Source: Oceanobacillus polygoni (GTDB taxonomy: Bacteria; Bacillota; Bacilli; Bacillales; Amphibacillaceae). Taken from it: 64,000 bases of DNA. Below the pieces are notes generated by a model. It did not search any database. It worked only from the letters and a program-made list of their open reading frames with translations, and was not told where the DNA came from. The stretch is taken from NCBI RefSeq assembly GCF_008304605.1, contig NZ_PIJY01000045.1:174511-238510 (forward strand), in the 5' to 3' direction. A program made the position numbers and the translations under genes. This document shows positions 47,766 through 56,031 of the stretch, one piece after another (the first letter of the stretch is position 1; every line of letters starts with the position of its first letter).

Positions 47766-47861
47766 ATGTTTGAAAAAATTTCAAAAACGGATGCTTTTTA
47801 TTTAGTAGCTTTTGCGTTAACATTAGGATTCTTATACTTTTCTATCATTATTAGTGGGTAA
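47766..47861 (+). CDS. 31-aa SOS-controlled single-membrane-span protein in the yneA position
   Basis: ATG 47766 follows AGAGGGGG (47751-47758) with 7-nt spacing; stop TAA 47859-47861. The peptide is MFEKISKTDAFYLVAFALTL plus GFLYFSIIISG: a short charged start and one hydrophobic helix of about 20 residues. Directly under three LexA boxes, it occupies the place of B. subtilis yneA, an SOS cell-division inhibitor with an N-terminal membrane segment and a C-terminal LysM domain. Here the LysM part is entirely absent and yneB begins 27 bp later. It may be a minimal YneA-like inhibitor; that function is inferred from position and topology only. Confidence 0.75.
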   Translation: MFEKISKTDAFYLVAFALTLGFLYFSIIISG

Positions 47862-48527
<666 letters not shown>

Positions 48528-48554
48528 ATATCGCTAACGTGTAGAGTACGATGT

Positions 48555-48594
48555 AAAGACAGGAATTGAAATTTTATTCTTGTCTTTTATTTTG
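48555..48594 (+). terminator. Terminator after yneB
   Basis: AAAGACAGGAAT / ATTCTTGTCTTTT arms (one G-T) with an AT-rich loop and ATTTTG after. Confidence 0.78.
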
Positions 48595-48716
48595 CAAATA
48601 GGAAAGAAAAGCATAATACTTTGCTATTTGCATAAGTGCAACTAAGACATTCGCCTGAAATCTTGACGAATGCCAAGTTTTCTAATGTTATTTTATTATA
48701 GTAGGAGGTCCGTTCT

Positions 48717-48950
48717 ATGCTAACGAAAGAAAAACTAGAACGTATTAATATATTGGCGAAAAAAGCGAAAGAAGAAGGGTTATCCGATAAGGAAAAAAAG
48801 GAACAGAAGCAATTAAGAGAAGAATATTTGAATAATGTACGAAGTTCTTTTAAAAACCAATTTAAAACAATGACAGTAATTGACCCTGCCGGAAACGATG
48901 TTACACCACAAAAGGTTCGAGATTTACAAAAAAGAAATAAAATGCATTAA
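48717..48950 (+). CDS. ynzC: YnzC, DUF896 family small helical protein
   Basis: 77 aa. MLTKEKLERINILAKKAKEE with LREEYLNNVRSSFKNQF is the DUF896 signature, a two-helix bundle with a disordered tail. TAGGAGGT lies 7 nt upstream. In B. subtilis it is SOS-inducible with yneA and yneB; here it is set off by a terminator and a weak TTGACG-N17-TGTTAT promoter, so it may not be SOS-controlled. Function unknown, possibly RNA-related. Confidence 0.93.
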   Translation: MLTKEKLERINILAKKAKEEGLSDKEKKEQKQLREEYLNNVRSSFKNQFKTMTVIDPAGNDVTPQKVRDLQKRNKMH

Positions 48951-48961
48951 TGTTCACTTTT

Positions 48962-49009
48962 AAAAGAACAGCTAGATCTACTGAATAAGTGATCAGCTGT
49001 TCTTTATTT
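48962..49009 (+). terminator. Terminator after ynzC
   Basis: Perfect 11-bp arms AAAGAACAGCT / AGCTGTTCTTT with a long loop and following T residues. Confidence 0.82.
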
Positions 49010-49128
49010 ATATTAAATGAAATATTTTAAAGCTTTGTAGGTCCATTAAATTTCAAAATATACTTCATCATTGGATAGTTACTAGTTTTTTTAATAGCTT
49101 CTATTATGAAAGATTAAGTTATTTGACT

Positions 49129-49159
49129 CCTATTTTGTTTGGAGAACAAACAAAATAGG
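49129..49159. promoter_or_regulatory. Perfect 13-bp inverted repeat upstream of tkt
   Basis: CCTATTTTGTTTG / CAAACAAAATAGG with a 5-nt centre, 10 bp upstream of the tkt -35. No T-tract follows, so an operator-like site is more likely than a terminator. Confidence 0.5.
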
Positions 49160-49168
49160 TGGAATTAC

Positions 49169-49197
49169 TTGTTACAAAACCGGTTTCATTATAGAAT
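49169..49197 (+). promoter_or_regulatory. Sigma-A promoter of tkt
   Basis: TTGTTA at 49169-49174, 17-bp spacer, TAGAAT at 49192-49197. Confidence 0.6.
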
Positions 49198-49245
49198 GAA
49201 GTAGAATACTCCATTAACTTTAGAAACGAGAGGTGCAAGTAAACT

Positions 49246-51249
49246 ATGTCACATGAGATTGAAAAGTTATCAGTAAATTCGATTCGTACATTGTCGATTG
49301 ATGCAATCGAACATGCAAATTCCGGTCACCCAGGTTTACCGATGGGAGCTGCGCCAATGGCGTATACGCTATGGACGGACTTTATGAATCATAACCCAAA
49401 GAATTCGAAATGGTTTAACCGAGATAGGTTCGTACTTTCTGCTGGACATGGATCCATGCTTTTATACAGCTTACTTCATTTATCTGGCTATGATGTTACC
49501 ATTGATGATTTGAAAAATTTCCGCCAATGGGATTCTAAAACACCAGGTCATCCAGAAGTAAATCATACAGATGGTGTAGAAGCAACAACTGGTCCACTTG
49601 GACAAGGGATTGCAATGTCCGTTGGTATGGCAATGGCTGAAGCGCATTTAGCAGCTAAGTTTAACAAAGAAGATTTATCTGTTGTTGACCATTATACGTA
49701 CGCACTTGTTAGTGATGGCGATTTAATGGAAGGTATTTCACATGAAGCAGCATCACTTGCTGGACATTTAGGTTTAGGGAAGTTGATCGCGTTATATGAT
49801 TCAAACGATATTTCTCTTGATGGCGACCTAAACCGTTCGTTCTCTGACAATACAGAGCAACGCTTTAAAGCTTATGGATGGCAGGTAATTCGTGTAGAAG
49901 ATGGAAACGATTTAAATGCAATTCGTAATGCAATTAAAGAAGCACAAAGCAATACAACACAGCCAACATTAATCGAGATTAAAACAATTATCGGTTACGG
50001 ATCACCGAATAAATCAGCGTCTGCATCTTCACACGGTGCGCCTTTAGGATCGGATGAAGTAGTATTAACAAAAGAATATTACAAATGGACACATGATGAT
50101 TTCCACGTACCAGATGAAGTATATGCAGACTTCAATGAAAAAATCGTTCAAGATGGTGCAGAGAAGGAATCACAATGGAATGAACTGTTTGCTGCGTATA
50201 AAGAGAAGTATCCAGAAGCAGCTGGGGAGCTTGAGCTTGCAATTAAAGGTGAACTTCCTGCTGGTTGGGAAAAAGAACTTCCAGTATTCCAGCCTGGGGA
50301 AGATACGTTGGCAACAAGAGCTTCTTCCGGAAAGGTTCTGAATGCAATTGCAAAAGCAGTGCCTAATTTCTTCGGTGGAAGTGCTGACTTAGCAGGATCT
50401 AACAAAACAACAATGAATGACGATGATGATTTCACTCGTGAAAACTATGCAGGTAGAAATATCTGGTTTGGTGTTCGCGAGCATGCAATGGGTGCTGCGT
50501 TGAATGGTATGGCATTACATGGTGGTTTGAATGTGTATGCAGGTACATTCTTCGTATTCAGTGATTATCTACGTCCGGCGGTTCGTTTATCTTCTATTAT
50601 GAATACTCCGGTTACGTATGTATTTACACATGATTCAATTGCTGTTGGTGAAGATGGTCCAACCCATGAGCCAGTAGAGCATCTAGCAGCTTTACGTGCA
50701 ATTCCTGGATTATCTTTGATTCGCCCTGCTGATGCAAATGAAACACAAGCGGCATGGAGACTAGCAGTAGAATCAAAAGATCAACCAACTGCACTTGTCT
50801 TAACGAGACAAGACTTGCCAACGCTAGAAGGCACGAAAGAAAATGCCTATGAAGGTGTTAAAAAAGGTGCTTATGTCATTAGTAAGTCCAAGAAAGAAAC
50901 TCCAGATGCGCTATTACTTGCAACAGGATCTGAAGTTCAATTAGCGGTAGCAGCACAGAAAGAATTACTAGAAAAAGATATCGATGTAAGTGTAGTAAGT
51001 ATGCCTTCTTGGGATCGTTTCCAGGAGCAAGATGAAGCATACCGTAATGAAGTAATTCCGCCACATGTAAAAGCTCGTGTTGGAATTGAAATGGCTTCAT
51101 CATTCGGTTGGGATCGTTACGTTGGCGACCAAGGTGCAATTATTGGAATTGACCGATTCGGAGCTTCTGCAAAAGGTGAAAAAGTAATCGCAGAATATGG
51201 CTTTACGGTTGAAAATGTTATCGAGCATGTTGAAAAAGTATTGAAATAA
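49246..51249 (+). CDS. tkt: Transketolase
   Basis: 667 aa, as in B. subtilis. Thiamine-diphosphate enzyme of the pentose phosphate pathway moving two-carbon units between ketoses and aldoses. N-terminal [15 protein letters not shown] and the ThDP/metal motif [18 protein letters not shown]; middle domain [13 protein letters not shown] with the activating Glu; [16 protein letters not shown]-terminal [15 protein letters not shown] precedes ATG 49246. Monocistronic with its own promoter and terminator. Confidence 0.98.
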   Translation: MSHEIEKLSVNSIRTLSIDAIEHANSGHPGLPMGAAPMAYTLWTDFMNHNPKNSKWFNRDRFVLSAGHGSMLLYSLLHLSGYDVTIDDLKNFRQWDSKTPGHPEVNHTDGVEATTGPLGQGIAMSVGMAMAEAHLAAKFNKEDLSVVDHYTYALVSDGDLMEGISHEAASLAGHLGLGKLIALYDSNDISLDGDLNRSFSDNTEQRFKAYGWQVIRVEDGNDLNAIRNAIKEAQSNTTQPTLIEIKTIIGYGSPNKSASASSHGAPLGSDEVVLTKEYYKWTHDDFHVPDEVYADFNEKIVQDGAEKESQWNELFAAYKEKYPEAAGELELAIKGELPAGWEKELPVFQPGEDTLATRASSGKVLNAIAKAVPNFFGGSADLAGSNKTTMNDDDDFTRENYAGRNIWFGVREHAMGAALNGMALHGGLNVYAGTFFVFSDYLRPAVRLSSIMNTPVTYVFTHDSIAVGEDGPTHEPVEHLAALRAIPGLSLIRPADANETQAAWRLAVESKDQPTALVLTRQDLPTLEGTKENAYEGVKKGAYVISKSKKETPDALLLATGSEVQLAVAAQKELLEKDIDVSVVSMPSWDRFQEQDEAYRNEVIPPHVKARVGIEMASSFGWDRYVGDQGAIIGIDRFGASAKGEKVIAEYGFTVENVIEHVEKVLK

Positions 51250-51256
51250 AGCCTAA

Positions 51257-51290
51257 ACAAGATGGTTCCTTTGGGACCATCTTGTTTTTA
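51257..51290 (+). terminator. Terminator after tkt
   Basis: AACAAGATGGTTCC / GGACCATCTTGTT arms, short loop, T-tract. Confidence 0.92.
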
Positions 51291-51401
51291 TGCAATAAGG
51301 ACGTTTTAGTATAGAAAATAGTTTCGCCAGAGTCTGTATGGTAGTTTGATTAAAAGGAGTCGTATCACAAAAAATGTATCATTTACTCTTTGTTTTGTTA
51401 A

Positions 51402-51411
51402 TTCGACAAAA
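51402..51411 (-). promoter_or_regulatory. Spo0A box upstream of sirA
   Basis: TTCGACAAAA reads TTTTGTCGAA on the minus strand, a perfect 0A box. B. subtilis sirA is activated by phosphorylated Spo0A. Confidence 0.75.
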
Positions 51412-51434
51412 ATAGTTGGTATTTGCATGTTAAT

Positions 51435-51467
51435 ATGACATTCTTCTCTGCATGTCTTCTCTATAAT
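51435..51467 (+). promoter_or_regulatory. Candidate long-spacer promoter of sirA
   Basis: ATGACA at 51435-51440 and consensus TATAAT at 51462-51467 are 21 bp apart. Such long spacers occur in Spo0A-dependent sigma-A promoters like spoIIG and spoIIE. The 0A box lies 23 bp before the -35. Confidence 0.5.
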
Positions 51468-51492
51468 AGAGTTAAAAGGGAGGAGACTAGAG

Positions 51493-51951
51493 ATGATGGA
51501 GTATGCTATTTATTGGATCAAAGAGGATATCGCAAGATCTTATTTTCACAAAGGTGATATACTTTACCGATTTCTTAAAGAATATGAGGCCAATCCTACT
51601 AGAGAAGATTTGAAGGCCCAATACATATATATTACTCATCATATTCCTTTTCAGGCAATTGCAGCACAGTTAAATAATCAAGCACTTGAGCAAATATCCA
51701 TTCAAACGGATGGACAAATGTTATACTTAAATAAAAATGATCTTACGATTCGTCTCCACGCTGAAAATGGGCGTTTGCATTTCCAGTGTAAAGATTTACA
51801 GGAAGCAGCTATGGTATTATTTCCTATGTTACGTAATTGTTATCCCTTTGTATTTGTCCAAGGGAAAAATGTACCCAATTATGGCTGGATTTCTCCAATC
51901 ACACTAAAAAACAGTGTTAGGATGAGACAAGTATTGTATTCTCACCGTTAA
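51493..51951 (+). CDS. sirA: Sporulation inhibitor of replication SirA
   Basis: 152 aa. YneE/SirA family: [17 protein letters not shown] at the start and NYGWISPI near the end match conserved SirA segments. SirA binds domain I of DnaA and blocks new rounds of replication at sporulation onset. GGGAGG lies 8 nt before ATG 51493 (ATG 51496 also possible). Position between tkt and yneF and an upstream 0A box support the call. Overall similarity in this fast-evolving family is modest. Confidence 0.87.
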   Translation: MMEYAIYWIKEDIARSYFHKGDILYRFLKEYEANPTREDLKAQYIYITHHIPFQAIAAQLNNQALEQISIQTDGQMLYLNKNDLTIRLHAENGRLHFQCKDLQEAAMVLFPMLRNCYPFVFVQGKNVPNYGWISPITLKNSVRMRQVLYSHR

Positions 51952-51997
51952 TTTAATATACTGTACTAGAGACAACACGAAGGAGGAAAAACTAGAA

Positions 51998-52219
51998 ATG
52001 AGCACAATTTGGGTCGTACTAATTGCTATAGCAGCGTTAATTGCTGGTGTTGCTCTTGGATTTTTTATTGCGAGAAAATATATGATGAGCTATTTAAAAA
52101 AGAATCCACCTATTAATGAGCAGATGCTTCGGACATTAATGATGCAAATGGGTCAAAAACCGTCGCAGAAGAAAATTAATCAAATGATGCGTGCAATGAA
52201 TAATCAAGGTGAAAAGTAA
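51998..52219 (+). CDS. yneF: YneF, UPF0154 membrane protein
   Basis: 73 aa. One N-terminal membrane helix ([20 protein letters not shown]) followed by [20 protein letters not shown] and a Met/Gln-rich tail ending [11 protein letters not shown], all diagnostic of UPF0154. AGGAGG precedes ATG 51998. Function unknown. It lies 46 bp after sirA and may be cotranscribed. Confidence 0.95.
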   Translation: MSTIWVVLIAIAALIAGVALGFFIARKYMMSYLKKNPPINEQMLRTLMMQMGQKPSQKKINQMMRAMNNQGEK

Positions 52220-52322
52220 CACTTTGATACATATGGGGCTATAAGGTAGAAGGGATCTTTTTAATAATTGATGTTGATTAATTTCCCTCGCTGATCTTAT
52301 AAATTTTTGATTCGTTTTTTGC

Positions 52323-52367
52323 AAAACCACTTTTCTGTTACAACGGTAAACAGCGAAGTGGTTTTTT
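52323..52367 (+). terminator. Terminator after yneF
   Basis: AAAACCACTT / AAGTGGTTTT with an inner CTGTT / AACAG pair and a T-tract. Confidence 0.85.
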
Positions 52368-52513
52368 AGTTTTGATCATACTTCTTATCTAAGCTGAGAT
52401 TCTAGAAAGAAGAAAAATACAATATACTATTTCTATAGACAAAGAGTACAAGATAAACGCCATCCACAGCTATAAAAAGCTATAAATAAAAGTGATAAAT
52501 GAGATGTACGCTA

Positions 52514-52559
52514 TTTGTCAAAATCATTTGCTTTTCTTTGTAACGTTTTCTGTTAGAAT
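52514..52559 (+). promoter_or_regulatory. Candidate extended -10 promoter and 0A-like box of ccdA
   Basis: TGTTAGAAT (TGn plus TAGAAT) at 52551-52559 without a good -35. TTTGTCAAAA at 52514-52523 matches the degenerate Spo0A box TTTGTCRAA and lies near -47. In AT-rich DNA this match can occur by chance. 52368-52513 holds no other recognisable element. Confidence 0.3.
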
Positions 52560-52587
52560 AGAAACTGGAAATGATAGGGGGATTATG

Positions 52588-53292
52588 ATGTCAGAAATAA
52601 ATATTTTCCTCGCATTTGGGGCGGGCTTTCTATCTTTTATTTCACCATGTGTGTTACCGCTTTATCCAGTTTTTTTATCTTATATTACTGGTATGAGTGT
52701 AAGTGAAATAAATGATGAAAATAAAAAACTGAATAAGAAAGCATTGATACATACGATTTGTTTTTTGATTGGATTTTCCAGTATATTTGTTATGATTGGG
52801 TTTTCAACTACATTTATTTCAGAGTTTCTGATGACGTACCAAGATTTGATCAGACAAATTGGAGCAATTGTCATTATATTCTTTGGTCTTGTACTCGTAG
52901 GTGTTCTTAACTTTGAATTTCTTATGAAGGATAGGAAAATCCATTTTAAAAATCGTCCAGCAGGATTTTTCGGGTCTATTATAATTGGAATGGCTTTTTC
53001 ACTTGGATGGACACCTTGTGTTGGACCTATTTTGCTCATTGTTTTGTCGTTAGCGGCAACGAATCCGGAAATAGGAATGGTTATGATGATCAGTTACATT
53101 CTCGGATTTTCGATTCCATTTATATTGCTATCCCTGTTTATTGGCAAAATAAAATGGATTAAAAAGCACAGCAGCCGTTTAGTTACTATCGGTGGGTGGG
53201 TAATGATATTAATGGGAATCGCACTGTTCTTTGATTGGATGACTAAACTTACGGGCTTTTTAGCAGGGTGGTTTGGTTTTTCCGGATTTTAA
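52588..53292 (+). CDS. ccdA: Cytochrome c biogenesis thiol-disulfide transporter CcdA
   Basis: 234 aa. ATG 52588 lies 5 nt after AGGGGGA; the frame extends upstream without an SD. Six membrane helices of the DsbD/CcdA family, with the redox cysteines in SFISPCVLPLYP and LGWTPCVGPI. It carries reducing equivalents to extracytoplasmic thioredoxins such as ResA for apocytochrome c reduction and, in B. subtilis, spore cortex formation. ccdC follows; a ResA-like protein is encoded at 59.1 kb. Confidence 0.95.
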   Translation: MSEINIFLAFGAGFLSFISPCVLPLYPVFLSYITGMSVSEINDENKKLNKKALIHTICFLIGFSSIFVMIGFSTTFISEFLMTYQDLIRQIGAIVIIFFGLVLVGVLNFEFLMKDRKIHFKNRPAGFFGSIIIGMAFSLGWTPCVGPILLIVLSLAATNPEIGMVMMISYILGFSIPFILLSLFIGKIKWIKKHSSRLVTIGGWVMILMGIALFFDWMTKLTGFLAGWFGFSGF

Positions 53293-53461
53293 TGGATTTT
53301 TACGACCGGTTATATTACTATTGTATTGAATGAGAAAAAAACGGTAGCTCTTTAATAACCATTTGCTAAGGTGTGTTGCTTTTGCAGGTGGTTATTAAAC
53401 TACGAATTAAAGTGAATCAATGAATCTGGAATGGATTCATTCTTATGAGAGAGTGATTGAC

Positions 53462-53935
53462 ATGTTTTGGGCGGTTGCAAGTACGATTGTAGCAGCAGGT
53501 ATGGCTATTGGAATGATATTTGTACGATTAAATGCAGCAAAGAAGCCTGCTTCCATAAAGAAAATTATCTTGCCACCGTTATTTATGAGTACCGGGGCAC
53601 TAATGTTTATTTTCCCGGTTTTCCATATTCCATGGATTCAAGTAATGGAAGCTTTCTTCGTTGGAATGATTTTTTCAATATTGCTTATTAAGTCTTCAAA
53701 ATTTGAAATTCGAGATCAAGAAATTTTTCTTGTGCCTTCTAAGGCATTTCCATTTATCTTATTTGGTCTTTTAATTGTAAGAATCGTTATTAAAATAATT
53801 ATAGGAAGTACGATTTCTTATGGAGAAACAAGTGGGATGTTCTTTATTCTCGCGTTCGGTATGATTGTGACGTGGAGAGCATCGATGCTCTATCAATTCA
53901 TGCAATTAAAGAAAAATGCGCTACCCAATGGGTAA
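53462..53935 (+). CDS. ccdC: CcdC family membrane protein (YneJ)
   Basis: 157 aa from ATG 53462, preceded by GAGAGAGTGA; ATG 53420 has no SD. Multi-pass membrane protein with KKIILPPLFMSTGALMF, SKAFPFILFGLLIVR and GGMFFILAF-like GMFFILAFGMIV, typical of CcdC, which is encoded beside ccdA in B. subtilis but not essential for cytochrome c. The intervening ccdB (yneI) of B. subtilis is missing. The gene end overlaps its terminator. Confidence 0.9.
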   Translation: MFWAVASTIVAAGMAIGMIFVRLNAAKKPASIKKIILPPLFMSTGALMFIFPVFHIPWIQVMEAFFVGMIFSILLIKSSKFEIRDQEIFLVPSKAFPFILFGLLIVRIVIKIIIGSTISYGETSGMFFILAFGMIVTWRASMLYQFMQLKKNALPNG

Positions 53936-53949
53936 GCGCATTTATTTTT
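53913..53949. terminator. Bidirectional terminator between ccdC and yneK
   Basis: AAAATGCGCT-ACCC / GGGT-AAGCGCATTT with T-rich tails on both strands, serving the convergent genes. Confidence 0.85.
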
Positions 53950-53963
53950 GTAGGGAATGTAAC

Positions 53964-54422
53964 TTACTTATATTTTTCTTTCCAGTCGCTAGCATAATTA
54001 TCTTTAGAGACTTCAAAAAGGTGTTCATATGGAGTAATATCGATTTCTTTTTGATTTAATTTTTTTATTAAAAATTTGTGATCTCTTTTGGGTGTCGCAA
54101 TAATGTAGCCTTCGATTAATGTAGATTGTGTAATCGAATGTTGTTCTTTTTTTAAGGAGATTTCTCCAATTTTACTAGCAATTTTATGCCTTGCCACATC
54201 CCTGAAAAGCTCAGGTACAGGTGATACTAATTCTTCTAGTAATTGCTTTTCTTCGTCCTTCCACATATGACGAGTTTTTTCCATATAGTACTCTTCCCAA
54301 TCCATGACTGATTTCCCATCATCTTTTGGCAAACGTTTCAAGAACTTCCGGAACATGAAAAATCCACCAATTGCCATCAAACTAATTAAGAAGAACCCCC
54401 ACAAAACAATAATTACAGACAT
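53964..54422 (-). CDS. yneK: YneK, DUF2621 membrane protein
   Basis: 152 aa on the minus strand. ATG at 54422 has AGGTGA 5 nt upstream; the in-frame GTG at 54431 lies within that SD. One N-terminal membrane helix, then a charged cytoplasmic domain with MDWEEYYMEKTRHMWKDEEK and PVPELFRDVARHKIA, as in the YneK/DUF2621 family. Function unknown. Confidence 0.88.
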   Translation of the reverse strand: MSVIIVLWGFFLISLMAIGGFFMFRKFLKRLPKDDGKSVMDWEEYYMEKTRHMWKDEEKQLLEELVSPVPELFRDVARHKIASKIGEISLKKEQHSITQSTLIEGYIIATPKRDHKFLIKKLNQKEIDITPYEHLFEVSKDNYASDWKEKYK

Positions 54423-54661
54423 GTTATTCACCTAGCTCTTTTTAATGTATGAAACGCAATAGTTACGAATATTAGCTACAATTGTAATAATTAATTTATT
54501 TTTTGTTATAATTGTAGTAAAATGACATTGATTAATCATTCAAATGGTATCTATTTCTATCTATTATAATGGGAGTAAAAAAGATAAACAAGTATCATAC
54601 TCTATAAGTTATAATCATATCTATATTATAAAGATGTGTTTTAATAGAAAGGGGAGCAGTT

Positions 54662-55780
54662 ATGGAAATTAATAATAATAATGGCGAGGATATATCAGCG
54701 TTTTTTAGTAAAACAAATACGACCAATAGAGTTGCTGCATTACCCCTATCCGTACTAAGTTGGATTGAAGAAAATAGTAGTGATGTCTTTTTATTAATTG
54801 ATGAAAATGGGAAAATTGTATACGCAACAAAAGCAGTCGAGTCCACTTTAAGCTATAAAGTGCAAGATCTCCTTGGAATCTACTGGCATGAAAAACTTCC
54901 TGAAAAAGATGTATTTTATATTCGAAAACAAGTGAAAGGTCAGAAAAGTAGTAGGAAGAATTTCGTTCTGAACGTTCTTAATAACGATAGAAATCATGTG
55001 CTATTAGATTGTATTGTTGAAGAGTGGACGGATGGCGGTACAAGGCCAATGCATTATCTCGTTTATTTAAAAGATATTACGCATAAAAAGGAAACAGAGG
55101 AAATGATGGTTCGTTCTGAAAAAATGTCAGTTGCGGGTCAATTGGCTGCAGGAATAGCTCATGAAATCCGAAATCCATTAACATCTTTAAAAGGGTTCCT
55201 ACAGCTGCTGCAGGCAGGGGTTAATCGAAAAGAGGAATACTTTACAATTATGATTGATGAAATTGAAAAAATTGAAAAAATTGAATCTATTACTTCAGAA
55301 CTTTTATACATATCTAAGCCTTTAACAGATAATAAGAAAATCGAACCTGTTATTAACATGATTGAAGACATAGTGACATTATTACTGCCGCAAGCGACGT
55401 TAAATAATATCGAGATTTTAATTGAACGTCCAGTACATGAAAAGATTTTCTGTGATCGTTCGCAAATTAAACAGGTTTTAATTAACTTAGTGAAGAATGC
55501 GATTGAGGCAATGGATACCCCGGGAAAGATTGTACTTTCAACGGAGCAAGTGGATGATAACATTATTATTTCAGTATCAGACGAAGGTCGTGGTATCGAA
55601 ACGGATATTCTTCATAAGCTTGGGGAGCCGTTTTTTACAACGAAGCAAAGTGGGACCGGATTAGGGTTATTAATAACAAAGCAAATCCTTAAAGCGCATC
55701 ATGCCAGTTTGCAAATAAAACAAAAACCGACAAAAGGAAGTACATTCCAGCTTGTTTTCACGGATTCAAAAGAGGAATGA
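54662..55780 (+). CDS. Soluble PAS-domain sensor histidine kinase (sporulation-kinase type)
   Basis: 372 aa, AGGGGAG upstream of ATG 54662. An N-terminal PAS domain (about 32-140: SSDVFLLIDENGKIVYATKA, LLGIYWHEKL, then VYLKDITHKKE) precedes the HisKA domain with phospho-acceptor H167 in GIAHEIRNPLTSLKGF, and the HATPase domain with N box INLVKNAIEAM, G1 DEGRGIE and GTGLGL. No membrane segment or signal peptide. The H-box form GIAHEIRNPLTSLKGF is the type of kinases feeding the Spo0F phosphorelay (KinA/KinE family). No response regulator is adjacent, so it is an orphan kinase. The place holds cotM in B. subtilis. Confidence 0.85.
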   Translation: MEINNNNGEDISAFFSKTNTTNRVAALPLSVLSWIEENSSDVFLLIDENGKIVYATKAVESTLSYKVQDLLGIYWHEKLPEKDVFYIRKQVKGQKSSRKNFVLNVLNNDRNHVLLDCIVEEWTDGGTRPMHYLVYLKDITHKKETEEMMVRSEKMSVAGQLAAGIAHEIRNPLTSLKGFLQLLQAGVNRKEEYFTIMIDEIEKIEKIESITSELLYISKPLTDNKKIEPVINMIEDIVTLLLPQATLNNIEILIERPVHEKIFCDRSQIKQVLINLVKNAIEAMDTPGKIVLSTEQVDDNIIISVSDEGRGIETDILHKLGEPFFTTKQSGTGLGLLITKQILKAHHASLQIKQKPTKGSTFQLVFTDSKEE

Positions 55781-55823
55781 ATATTAATTGATAACTTACA
55801 ACGAGAAGTTCACTTCTGTTTGT

Positions 55824-55838
55824 ATAAGTAAAAGTTAT
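55824..55838 (+). promoter_or_regulatory. CcpC-type dyad upstream of citB
   Basis: ATAA-N7-TTAT, exactly the symmetric site bound by the citrate-responsive repressor CcpC at B. subtilis citB. A possible downstream half site TTAT lies at 55888-55891 near -27. Confidence 0.6.
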
Positions 55839-55882
55839 CAATTTACATAATTTATTGGTATAGCCTTAATTAGAACAATTAT

Positions 55883-55911
55883 TTGTTTTATCTGGTAGAT
55901 TCCTATATTAT
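55883..55911 (+). promoter_or_regulatory. Candidate sigma-A promoter of citB
   Basis: TTGTTT at 55883-55888, 17-bp spacer, TATTAT at 55906-55911. Confidence 0.5.
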
Positions 55912-55974
55912 AAGTATGTAAGACCTATTTTAATATTGAATTTATGCGTTTTTTGAAACGAAAGAATTTTGTCA

Positions 55975-55997
55975 CACCTTGGAATAAATTCAAGGTG
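55975..55997 (+). promoter_or_regulatory. Leader hairpin of citB
   Basis: CACCTTG / CAAGGTG around a loop holding ATT complementary bases, within the transcript leader 35 nt before the start. It could be a stability element or a site for aconitase autoregulation; the latter is speculation. Confidence 0.45.
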
Positions 55998-56031
55998 GGG
56001 GACAAAAGTAGTGAATGAAAGGGGTAACAAA

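Noticed and set aside
55159-55563. Minus-strand 134-codon frame inside the histidine kinase gene
   Set aside because: It covers the conserved HisKA/HATPase coding region and has no ribosome site.
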